Positions 1 to 6,188 of a stretch of 39,635 bases of DNA are shown in pieces (positions within the stretch are counted from its first letter, which is position 1; every line of letters starts with the position of its first letter). Below the pieces are notes generated by a model that was not told where the DNA came from, did no database searches, and saw only the letters and a list, made by a program, of their open reading frames with translations. Location of the stretch: contig CAJXNO010000023.1 of the NCBI GenBank assembly GCA_913057205.1, forward strand, positions 1 through 39,635, given 5' to 3'. The DNA is from an uncultured Flavobacteriales bacterium (lineage in GTDB: Bacteria > Bacteroidota > Bacteroidia > Flavobacteriales_G > Salibacteraceae). Position numbers and translations under genes: made by a program.

Positions 1-30
1 ATTGCTGTAGGGTGTTATGCCTTCACGTAG

Positions 31-84
31 CTGTCATGCTGAGGTTTTTTCGCCAAAGGCGAAAAAAGTATCGAAGCACGGCAG
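31..84. repeat. REP-like imperfect palindrome
   Basis: A perfect 10-bp inverted repeat (45-54 with 58-67, loop AAA) sits inside an outer arm, 31-40 with 75-84, that pairs at 9 of 10 positions if one G-T wobble is allowed. The inner stem ends in A/T runs on both sides, so it could also act as a bidirectional terminator. No gene ends close to it inside the window. Confidence 0.6.
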
Positions 85-97
85 CGGAATGGGGTCT

Positions 98-132
98 TCA
101 GACAAAAGATGAAAGACAAAAGACAAAGGACA
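98..132. repeat. Heptamer tract, RAAGACA type
   Basis: Five consecutive 7-nt units: TCAGACA, AAAGATG, AAAGACA, AAAGACA and AAGGACA. The unit length matches the tracts at 203-231 and 571-650, but the unit sequence differs. Confidence 0.65.
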
Positions 133-134
133 CC

Positions 135-153
135 TGTCCGCCTCCGGCGGACA
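135..153. repeat. Perfect 8-bp palindrome
   Basis: TGTCCGCC and GGCGGACA flank a 3-nt TCC loop. It follows the first heptamer tract directly. There is no T-tract, so it is more likely a repeat part than a terminator. Confidence 0.6.
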
Positions 154-202
154 AGCACGAATACCGCTGAGAAACAACATGGCATGAGTAAAAGACTTCG
201 TT

Positions 203-231
203 CTAGCTCCTAGCCCCTGACAGCTAATTAA
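203..231. repeat. Heptamer tract, CTAGCYC / TGACAGC type
   Basis: Units CTAGCTC and CTAGCCC, one extra C, then TGACAGC and TAATTAA. CTAGCCC and TGACAGC both recur in the tract at 571-650, so the two tracts share a vocabulary of units. Confidence 0.5.
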
Positions 232-390
232 ACCGCATAAGGCATCAAGAACTAAATCCCGGCCTTGGTAAAAATGAGGTTCTGATCAAAGCGAAGCCTT
301 AGTAAGACCGGAAAGCTCCGAACGTAGGTGAGGAGATCATCCGGCCGAACTTAGGCTTTGGGAAGAGCAGGTTCTTATTTTTAACACAGC

Positions 391-428
391 CTTGACTTTT
401 TGCTCCTTTTGGGTCAAGCCAAAAGGAG
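391..428. repeat. Two interleaved inverted repeats
   Basis: A 10-bp perfect inverted repeat (403-412 with 419-428) has GTCAAG, 413-418, as its loop. That loop is itself the complement of CTTGAC at 391-396. The two stems interleave and leave no linker, so they are probably mutually exclusive. From memory, and not checked, similar sequence is scattered through Bacteroidota intergenic regions and often gives spurious frames. Confidence 0.55.
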
Positions 429-570
429 AGACAATTGAAGAAGACTTCGAACAGAGGGTTCACGTCCATAGGTCCTGTCGTTCTCGATACACGTCTCCGC
501 CACACTTGCGTGCGGCAGATCCGCACTACGCCTCAGGCGCACATGTCGAACTGAAAGCGAACGATTTCGC

Positions 571-652
571 CTAGCACCTAGCCCCTAGCCCCCCTTAAGA
601 CTTAAGACTCCCCCCTGATAGCCGATAGCTGACAGCCAATAGCCGACAGCTC
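571..652. repeat. Mosaic heptamer array
   Basis: CTAGCAC, CTAGCCC, CTAGCCC (571-591), three C bases, then eight units in unbroken 7-nt phase from 595 to 650: TTAAGAC twice, TCCCCCC, TGATAGC, CGATAGC, TGACAGC, CAATAGC and CGACAGC. The last five fit YRAYAGC. The array ends 8 bases before the oxyR stop codon. Confidence 0.7.
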
Positions 653-659
653 TCAAAAA

Positions 660-1604
660 CTAAATCTCAACCACCTGTCGGTTGTCTTCATTCTCCCGCA
701 CTACCTTCGGTAGGGACTGGTTTATCTCTTCCCTCAGGGCATCAATCAACTTTCGCTTGAGTCCTTTTCTGCGGGTTACGGTGCTGATCTCTCGTACGGG
801 ATTGTCTTCACCAATGAACTTCACACGGTCGATCTGGTCGCTGCTCAAGGTGTCTAGGGCCAACTCGGGTATGATCGTGGTACCGCCTTCTTTGTCTACC
901 AGGCGAATGAGCGTCTCAATGGAACCGCTCTCATAGGTCAGATCCAATGCTCGGTGCTGCGTCTGATCGATCTCGCAGAGGTTGAAGGACTGATTTCTAA
1001 AGCAGTTGCCTTCGCTCAAGACCCAGAGCTTATGTCCGAGCATTTGATCGATGCTGATCCGATTGCCATAAGCCTTGCTGACCTCCTCATCTGAATAGGA
1101 CAAGAGTTTTTCGTAGAACAATGGGCGTTCATCGATCGACTTGAGGTGCAAGGGCGTGCTTAAAATACCCACGTCTAAGCCATCGCGTTCCAATTTCGCG
1201 ATGATCTCATCGGTCTTGTATTCGGTGATCTTCAGATCCACTTTTGGATAACGCTTCAAGAATCCTCCCAAAAAGAGTGGGATCATGTAAGGCGCCAAGG
1301 TGGGAATGATGCCCACCCGCAATTCACCACTTACCTCTCCTCTGCTGTCGCTGATCAAGTCATCGATCACCCGCAGCTCATTGAGCGCGGCCTTGGCTTG
1401 TTCCAATACCTGCTCCCCGATCTCTGTAAATCGAAGCGGCTGACGTGAACGATCGATCAAGGTGACACCCAAGTCATGCTCCAGCTTCTTGAGTTGCATG
1501 CTGAGCGTGGGTTGAGATACATAGGCGTGTTCTGCTGCCTTGCTGAAATTCCGGTACCGATCCAAGGCGATCAGGTAATTGAGTTGTTGAATTGTATAAA
1601 CCAT
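660..1604 (-). CDS. oxyR: OxyR-type LysR hydrogen peroxide sensor
   Basis: LysR-family regulator of 314 aa, probably OxyR, which activates peroxide-defence genes. Residues 1-65 form the winged HTH with the usual LysR signature (NFSKAAEHAYVSQPTLS). The rest is the periplasmic-binding-like sensor domain. Cys201 and Cys210 lie nine residues apart in a GNCFRNQ...LC context, as Cys199 and Cys208 do in E. coli OxyR, so the redox switch seems intact. I start at the ATG at 1604: an upstream in-frame start at 1652 would add 16 residues with no family counterpart. The gene is divergent from dps across 62 bp, which suggests it regulates dps directly and possibly itself. A TATATTTG box (1614-1621) lies 9 nt before the start. 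Confidence 0.93.
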   Translation of the reverse strand: MVYTIQQLNYLIALDRYRNFSKAAEHAYVSQPTLSMQLKKLEHDLGVTLIDRSRQPLRFTEIGEQVLEQAKAALNELRVIDDLISDSRGEVSGELRVGIIPTLAPYMIPLFLGGFLKRYPKVDLKITEYKTDEIIAKLERDGLDVGILSTPLHLKSIDERPLFYEKLLSYSDEEVSKAYGNRISIDQMLGHKLWVLSEGNCFRNQSFNLCEIDQTQHRALDLTYESGSIETLIRLVDKEGGTTIIPELALDTLSSDQIDRVKFIGEDNPVREISTVTRRKGLKRKLIDALREEINQSLPKVVRENEDNRQVVEI

Positions 1605-1613
1605 AACTATGAG

Positions 1614-1621
1614 CAAATATA
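1614..1621 (-). promoter_or_regulatory. Putative -7 box for oxyR
   Basis: On the minus strand this reads TATATTTG, a full match to the Bacteroidota -7 consensus TAnnTTTG, 9 nt before the oxyR ATG. No clear -33 TTG stands at the expected spacing. Confidence 0.45.
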
Positions 1622-1626
1622 CATTA

Positions 1627-1662
1627 TTGATTTTCGTAATATCTTGAGTCATCGGATATTTG
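1627..1662 (+). promoter_or_regulatory. Putative dps promoter
   Basis: GATATTTG (1655-1662) differs from TAnnTTTG only in the first base and ends 4 nt (AATC) before the dps ATG. A TTG at 1627-1629 is 25 nt upstream, a little longer than usual. Initiation here would give a leaderless or nearly leaderless mRNA. Confidence 0.4.
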
Positions 1663-1666
1663 AATC

Positions 1667-2149
1667 ATGAAAACAAAGCATACAAACAGCATAGGATTGA
1701 ATCCAGAAAGAACCCAACAATTGGTAGAAAAGCTCAACCTGCTTCTCGCCAATTACCAATTGTATTACCAGAACCTGAGAGGTTTCCATTGGAACATCGA
1801 AGGCAGCAGCTTCTTTGAGTTGCACGCGAAGTTTGAAGAGCTATACACGCTTGCCAACACTTCGGTTGATGAGATCGCAGAGCGCATCTTGACCTTAGAA
1901 GGCACTCCCCTTCACACGTTTGAAGATTACCTACAGCACGCCAGTATCACGGCGGCAAAGGGACTCACAAGCGCTAAAGACACCGTACAAACCACCATCG
2001 ACAACCTGAGCACCTTGATGGTCTTGGAGCGCGAGATCCTAGACCTCTCTGGTGAACTGGATGATGAGGGTACGAATGCCTTGATGAGCGATTACATCAG
2101 AGAGCAAGAGAAGACCGTATGGATGCTTCGGGCATACCTCGGTAAATAA
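1667..2149 (+). CDS. dps: Dps ferritin-like DNA-protection protein
   Basis: A 160-aa Dps-family miniferritin. It stores iron using hydrogen peroxide as oxidant and forms a dodecamer in the cytoplasm. The ferroxidase ligands are at family spacing: His41, His53, Asp68 and Glu72. RGFHWNIEG and the following ELHAKFEELY helix are typical. The length is normal. I see no long basic tail, so DNA binding cannot be judged. Divergence from oxyR fits peroxide-induced expression. The start is the ATG right after GATATTTG-AATC; there is no Shine-Dalgarno sequence. Confidence 0.96.
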   Translation: MKTKHTNSIGLNPERTQQLVEKLNLLLANYQLYYQNLRGFHWNIEGSSFFELHAKFEELYTLANTSVDEIAERILTLEGTPLHTFEDYLQHASITAAKGLTSAKDTVQTTIDNLSTLMVLEREILDLSGELDDEGTNALMSDYIREQEKTVWMLRAYLGK

Positions 2150-2170
2150 TATTTCATAGGTAGTAGGTTT

Positions 2171-2207
2171 GCGAAGGCAGGTATTCATTACGAGTGCCTG
2201 CCTTTGC
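2171..2207. terminator. Possible hairpin terminator after dps
   Basis: GCGAAGGCAGG (2171-2181) pairs with CCTGCCTTTGC (2197-2207) through 11 positions, one a G-T wobble, with a 15-nt loop. No T-run follows, so factor-independent termination is uncertain. Confidence 0.4.
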
Positions 2208-2218
2208 TGCTTTAAGCG

Positions 2219-2226
2219 TAGCTTCG
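2219..2226 (+). promoter_or_regulatory. TAGCTTCG box before cvfB
   Basis: TAnnTTCG, one base from the -7 consensus, followed by CTGC and the GTG start. It matches the TTYG-NNNC-start pattern seen at six other genes here and supports the GTG as the start. No -33 TTG at proper distance. Confidence 0.45.
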
Positions 2227-2230
2227 CTGC

Positions 2231-3082
2231 GTGAAAATTGGCGATTACAACGAACTAACCGTTGCCCGTGAGAGCAGCATCGGGGTATTCCTCTGCGATG
2301 AGGACGGCTTGGAGGTGCTCTTACCGAAGCGCTACGTGGATGAAAAGATCAAACTCGGCGGCTGGCTCAAGGCTTTTGTATACAAAGACTCCGAAGACCG
2401 TGTGATCGCAACCACCGAAGAACCTCTGGCTACGGTGAACCGATTTGCCTTGCTTAAAGTAAAAGAGGTAACCCCGATCGGGGTGTTTCTGGATTGGGGA
2501 CTACCCAAGGACTTGTTGATCCCAAAGAAGGAGATCACCTCCCCTCCTGATGAAGGTGATGAAGTACTCATTTATGTTTATTTAGACCGCTTGACTCAAC
2601 GCTTGGCGGCCTCGATGCGACTAGAGCGCTACGTTTCTGATCGCCCAGAGAACTTGAATTTTGGAGATGAGGTGGAGATCATTGTCTGGAAGCGGCATGA
2701 CTTGGGCTATCAGGCCATCGTAGACGAAGAATACCTTGGTATGATCTACGACAACCAGCGTTTTCAGAGTATTAAGAAAGGCGATCGGATGAAGGCTTAC
2801 GTGAACCAAGTGCGTACCGATGGTCGCATCGATCTGCTCCTACAGGCGCCTGGTTATAAGGCCGTGGATGATCATGAATCGCTGGTGTTAGATGCATTGA
2901 TTGAGGCTGGTGGCTTCCTTCCTTACCACGACAAAAGCGATCCTGAACAGATCCAAAAGGCCTTTGGCATGAGCAAGAAGGTCTTCAAGAAAGTACTTGG
3001 CAGCCTCTACAAGCGTGGCAAGGTAAAGTTGGAAACCGGTGGCATTCGCCTCAAGCAAGGCGGCCGGCGACCCAAGCGGTAG
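2231..3082 (+). CDS. cvfB: CvfB-like S1 RNA-binding protein
   Basis: A 283-aa member of the CvfB/YitL family, RNA-binding proteins linked in Firmicutes to control of virulence and mRNA stability. Three S1-like OB domains can be outlined at about residues 1-62, 68-130 and 146-208, with VTPIGVFLDWG typical of an S1 strand pair. A C-terminal winged helix follows at about 215-275 (FGMSKKVFKKVLGSLYKRG). The tail is basic (GGRRPKR). The GTG start agrees with the family N-terminus (MKIGDYNEL). Its last 32 bp overlap the 3' end of the convergent flavoprotein gene. Confidence 0.85.
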   Translation: MKIGDYNELTVARESSIGVFLCDEDGLEVLLPKRYVDEKIKLGGWLKAFVYKDSEDRVIATTEEPLATVNRFALLKVKEVTPIGVFLDWGLPKDLLIPKKEITSPPDEGDEVLIYVYLDRLTQRLAASMRLERYVSDRPENLNFGDEVEIIVWKRHDLGYQAIVDEEYLGMIYDNQRFQSIKKGDRMKAYVNQVRTDGRIDLLLQAPGYKAVDDHESLVLDALIEAGGFLPYHDKSDPEQIQKAFGMSKKVFKKVLGSLYKRGKVKLETGGIRLKQGGRRPKR

Positions 3083-4250
3083 TCCAAGCAGCTTGGAAAT
3101 TGAAGCCTCCGGTAAATCCATCCATATCGAGCACCTCACCGGCAAAGTATACATGTGGCACGTGCTTACTGCGCATGGTCTTCGGATCTACCCCAGCTAG
3201 CGCTACACCACCTGCGGTCACAAACTCCTCCTTAAAGGTGGTCTTTCCTTTCATCGCATAGACATCATTCGTCAGCACATCCACGATGCGATTCACTGCC
3301 TTCTTGCCGATGCTGTTCCAAGGAGCATCTGGGTTCACCTCTGCTCGTTCGAGCAAGTAGTTCCAAAGGCGTGAGGGTAAGGCTGGAAGTCCGGCATTGG
3401 ATAACTTCTTCTGGCTATGCTGATGCTCAGTGAACTGCTCCCTGAGTTCGGCATCGTTTAATCCATCCACCCAGTTCACGTGGACCTTGTGTTCATAGTT
3501 TCTTTCTGCCAAAGTGCGTGCCGCAATGGCGCTGGCCTTCAATACAGCAGGACCACTCAAGCCCCAATGCGTGATCAATAAGGGACCTTCACTGCGCCAC
3601 TTCTCCCCTTCCAACCAGACCACCGCATGGGGCACAGATACCCCTTGGAGCGCACAAATTGGGTTGTTCGGTAAGTTGAAGGTGAACAATGATGGTACCG
3701 GATCAACGATCGGTTGCCCCATTGCCGCTAGCCACTCCAGTCCGCTGCGCTTCGGACTCCCACCGCTTGCAATAATCACCCGGTCATAAGCGCGTTGCTC
3801 GTTTCCGATATTTAATGAGAGTCCTTCCTCGTGAATATCGATAACATCCACAGGAGCCTTCAAGCGAAGCTGAACCCCACTTGATTCAGCGGCATGGGTT
3901 AGCGCATGCATGATGGTCTCTGAGCGGTCGGTAGTGGGAAACATCCTACCGTCGGCTTCCGTCTTGAGTTTCACACCCTGCGCTTCAAACCACGCGATGG
4001 TATCGTTGACATTGAACTGCTGAAAGGCCGTCTTCAAGAATTTCGCACCACGCGGATAGTGTTGGATGAGGTCTCGAACCGCTCTGCAATCGTGGGTCAC
4101 ATTGCACCGTCCACCTCCACTGATCTTGACCTTGGATAGGGTCTTTGAAGATTTCTCTAAGAGGTTCACTGTGGCCTCCGGGTGATGCGTGCGCACGGCA
4201 ATGGCAGCAAAGAACCCGGCTGCTCCTCCTCCCACTACGGCTACCTTCAT
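3051..4250 (-). CDS. BaiN/HI0933-like FAD-dependent oxidoreductase
   Basis: A 399-aa flavoprotein of the HI0933/YhiN/BaiN family. The N-terminal dinucleotide-binding motif is GGGAAG (7-12), followed by SGGGRCNVT (44-52). The C-terminal family signature is present: FVTAGGV, then YFAGEVLDMDG and TGGFNFQAAW, which complete the FAD site. Most members have no proven substrate; BaiN was linked to bile-acid reduction and others to tRNA or housekeeping roles, so I assign only the family. Length is typical. The start overlaps the permease stop in an ATGA (4247-4250), so translation is likely coupled to the upstream gene. The 3' end overlaps cvfB by 32 bp. Confidence 0.9.
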   Translation of the reverse strand: MKVAVVGGGAAGFFAAIAVRTHHPEATVNLLEKSSKTLSKVKISGGGRCNVTHDCRAVRDLIQHYPRGAKFLKTAFQQFNVNDTIAWFEAQGVKLKTEADGRMFPTTDRSETIMHALTHAAESSGVQLRLKAPVDVIDIHEEGLSLNIGNEQRAYDRVIIASGGSPKRSGLEWLAAMGQPIVDPVPSLFTFNLPNNPICALQGVSVPHAVVWLEGEKWRSEGPLLITHWGLSGPAVLKASAIAARTLAERNYEHKVHVNWVDGLNDAELREQFTEHQHSQKKLSNAGLPALPSRLWNYLLERAEVNPDAPWNSIGKKAVNRIVDVLTNDVYAMKGKTTFKEEFVTAGGVALAGVDPKTMRSKHVPHVYFAGEVLDMDGFTGGFNFQAAWTTAWVAGRLA

Positions 4251-5320
4251 TTCTTCCGATCGAGGATGTAGCGTTTATAGTAGGCGAGCAAGATCGACGT
4301 CAACGGAATCGCGATGATCACACCGATCATGCCAAGCAGGCTACCCCAAATACTGAGGGATAACAAAATGATCGCTGGGTTGAATCCGCTGAAATCTCCC
4401 ATGAACTTCGGGGTAAGAAAAAGGTCTTGCGCCAACTGAACCACGGTGAACACCACAATGACCAAGAGCAACATGAACCAAAAATTCTCTCCCGTTTCTA
4501 GGCTATGAAGGGCGGTTAATCCAACTGCAGGAACGATCCCGATCAGCTGTGAATAAGGGATGTAGTTCATGATGCCGAGGGTAATGCCCAACACAATGGC
4601 AAACGGCAAGCCGATAATCTTGAAACCGATCGCAAAGAGGATCGCCACGCAAATCACGATCTTGGTCATGGCCTTGAAGTAGCCGTTCATCCCCTCTTCC
4701 ATATCTTCCATGAGCATGTTGACCACCTTTCGGTACTTCTCCGGAACCAAGTTCCTCCACCCTTTACTGATCACATCGTAATCGATCATGATGAAGGCGA
4801 GGTAAAGCAAGAAGGTTACCACGCCGAACAATGCCCCCAAAGCACCGAAAACGCCGGTCAATACGTCCCAAAAACCAGATAGCGCGCCAACGGCTTGATC
4901 TGCAACACCCTCCTGCTGCATTACATCTTCGATACGCAGTCCAGACAGAAATTCATCCATGGCCCCTGCGGTATCCTTCGGGATCCAAGCTGGCCAGTCG
5001 AGGTTGCTTAACTGAGCAGACATCAGTCGTTTCAAGGTGGATAGCTCATCCAAGAGCAAGGGAATGAAGAGCGCAAGAAAACCTGTAAATGCACCACCGA
5101 TCGCCACTAAGGTGATGATCACTGCGGGAATGCGTTTCTTCACCAAACGCTGCGCCATCTTGACCAGCGGCTCCAGTAAGTAGGAAACTAGCCACGCTAG
5201 AAAGAAAGGGATTAAAACGGTCGACAAGCGATCCAACAACAAGTACACACCAATCACCGCGGCGATGGTGATCAGCAACTGAACAATTCGATTGAAATCA
5301 AATGGTTTGTCGAACATCAT
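4247..5320 (-). CDS. AI-2E/PerM family transporter
   Basis: Integral membrane protein of about 357 aa from the AI-2E transporter (PerM/YhhT/TqsA) superfamily. Several hydrophobic segments are clear, at the N-terminus (IVQLLITIAAVIGVYLLL), in the middle and at the C-terminus, plus the family's soluble linker. Members have been proposed to export small signals or act as Na+/H+ antiporters; the substrate cannot be read from sequence. An ATG at 5320 is the best start: residues upstream to 5398 (MPLPRHGRARLRR) are polar, unlike the family, and overlap phzF. CATCTTTG, TGTTC and ATGATG fit the start-proximal promoter pattern. It starts 44 bp after the phzF-like stop and overlaps the flavoprotein start by 4 nt. 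Confidence 0.87.
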   Translation of the reverse strand: MMFDKPFDFNRIVQLLITIAAVIGVYLLLDRLSTVLIPFFLAWLVSYLLEPLVKMAQRLVKKRIPAVIITLVAIGGAFTGFLALFIPLLLDELSTLKRLMSAQLSNLDWPAWIPKDTAGAMDEFLSGLRIEDVMQQEGVADQAVGALSGFWDVLTGVFGALGALFGVVTFLLYLAFIMIDYDVISKGWRNLVPEKYRKVVNMLMEDMEEGMNGYFKAMTKIVICVAILFAIGFKIIGLPFAIVLGITLGIMNYIPYSQLIGIVPAVGLTALHSLETGENFWFMLLLVIVVFTVVQLAQDLFLTPKFMGDFSGFNPAIILLSLSIWGSLLGMIGVIIAIPLTSILLAYYKRYILDRKK

Positions 5321-5325
5321 GAACA

Positions 5326-5333
5326 CAAAGATG
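5326..5333 (-). promoter_or_regulatory. CATCTTTG box before the PerM-like gene
   Basis: On the minus strand CATCTTTG differs from TAnnTTTG in one base and lies 5 nt (TGTTC) before the ATG at 5320. It is a weaker example of the pattern seen at other genes. Confidence 0.3.
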
Positions 5334-5364
5334 GAAGAATGAATGGACTTATTGCACGACCGTC

Positions 5365-6147
5365 TTAAACGAGCTCTCCCATGCCTCGGTAACGGCATTG
5401 AGCGGTGATCTCCACCTTACTTCCATCATACGCTAAGGCCATGCGTCCCCCGCGTTCACTGCACTGGAAAGCATTGAACGCCTGCTTTCCGAGCACCTTC
5501 GACCAATAGGGTGCTAACACCATCTGAGCACTCCCGGTGGCTTGGTCCTCCCGTTTCTTCAAATGCGGCAAGATCACCCGAGATTGAAAGTCGTACTTGC
5601 CGCCCTTATCTTTTGCGGTTACGGCATAGGCAAAGGTGTCAGATGATTCAAGCACGGGCCAATCGACCTCTAGCCCTTTCAATGCTGCTAGATCATCCAG
5701 CACCACGATGGGTTTGTTCCAGTTGTGGTGATACGAAAGCACCGTTGCTTTAAAGCCTTTTTGAACGTGCTCAGGAATCTCCTGCTCTTCAGAAAGGATG
5801 GTATCGCCTGCGATACGCACCGCATCACCAACCACGGTACCAACGATGCTACCCTTGCTGTAGTTCAGGGTAAACGACGTACGTTCAGGTTGCTGTTGTG
5901 CCAAGAGCCACGTTGCCGCCAAGGAACCATGCCCACAGAGATCGATCTCCGATTCAGGAGCGAACCATCTTACGCCATAATGGCCATCTTCCTTCTTCAG
6001 TAAAAAGGTAGTGGCAGGCTGATTCAACACAATAGCGATCTCGTGGAGTCGTGCTGTATCTGAAAGATCGGACACAAAGACCACCGCACACGGATTTCCC
6101 GCTGCACCATCGCCAGTAAAAGCATCGATCAAGTAAAATTTATCCAT
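5365..6147 (-). CDS. PhzF-like epimerase/isomerase fold protein, Glu45 replaced
   Basis: A 260-aa PhzF-family protein (diaminopimelate epimerase fold). Diagnostic parts: an N-terminal DAF...GNPCAVV, CGHGSLA (71-77) and EDQATGSA (200-207). In PhzF, Glu45 is the acid/base residue for dihydrohydroxyanthranilate isomerisation and lies in N-L-S-E-T/S-T-F. Here the segment is N-Q-P-A-T-T-F and residue 45 is Ala. The gene is therefore unlikely to do PhzF chemistry, and no phenazine genes are near. Function unknown; possibly a divergent isomerase or a non-catalytic paralogue. The ATG follows the T-run of a hairpin terminator directly, an odd position. The PerM-like gene lies 44 bp downstream. Confidence 0.85.
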   Translation of the reverse strand: MDKFYLIDAFTGDGAAGNPCAVVFVSDLSDTARLHEIAIVLNQPATTFLLKKEDGHYGVRWFAPESEIDLCGHGSLAATWLLAQQQPERTSFTLNYSKGSIVGTVVGDAVRIAGDTILSEEQEIPEHVQKGFKATVLSYHHNWNKPIVVLDDLAALKGLEVDWPVLESSDTFAYAVTAKDKGGKYDFQSRVILPHLKKREDQATGSAQMVLAPYWSKVLGKQAFNAFQCSERGGRMALAYDGSKVEITAQCRYRGMGELV

Positions 6148-6170
6148 AAAAAAAGGGGCTTGCGCCCCTT
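6148..6170 (-). terminator. Rho-independent terminator of the desaturase gene
   Basis: On the minus strand AAGGGGC, loop GCAA, GCCCCTT and five more T bases (seven T in all), about 20 bp after the desaturase stop. The T-run ends at the phzF-like ATG. Confidence 0.8.
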
Positions 6171-6188
6171 AAAAGTAAATTGTTTGAA

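Larger units (their letters stand above)
1..659. other. Repeat-rich intergenic region, no credible gene
   Basis: No open frame here resembles a protein. Short frames at 299-526 (minus) and 392-574 (plus) run through palindromes and low-complexity sequence. The stretch is built from short repeated parts: a long imperfect hairpin (31-84), an 8-bp palindrome (135-153), two overlapping inverted repeats (391-428) and three heptamer tracts (98-132, 203-231, 571-650). This is typical of decayed or mosaic intergenic repeat sequence. It lies downstream of oxyR, whose stop is at 660-662. Confidence 0.7.

Noticed and set aside
391-428. H-type pseudoknot from the interleaved stems
   Set aside because: The loop that must cross the 6-bp stem would have zero nucleotides, which is not sterically possible; competing hairpins are the better reading.
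299-526. A 75-codon minus-strand frame in the 5' repeat region
   Set aside because: It runs through the inverted repeats at 391-428 and has no domain, signal or neighbour support. Similar frames seem to arise whenever this repeat occurs.
4247-5398. Longer start for the PerM-like gene at 5398
   Set aside because: The extra 26 residues are Arg-rich, overlap the PhzF-like 3' end and precede the normal family N-terminus.
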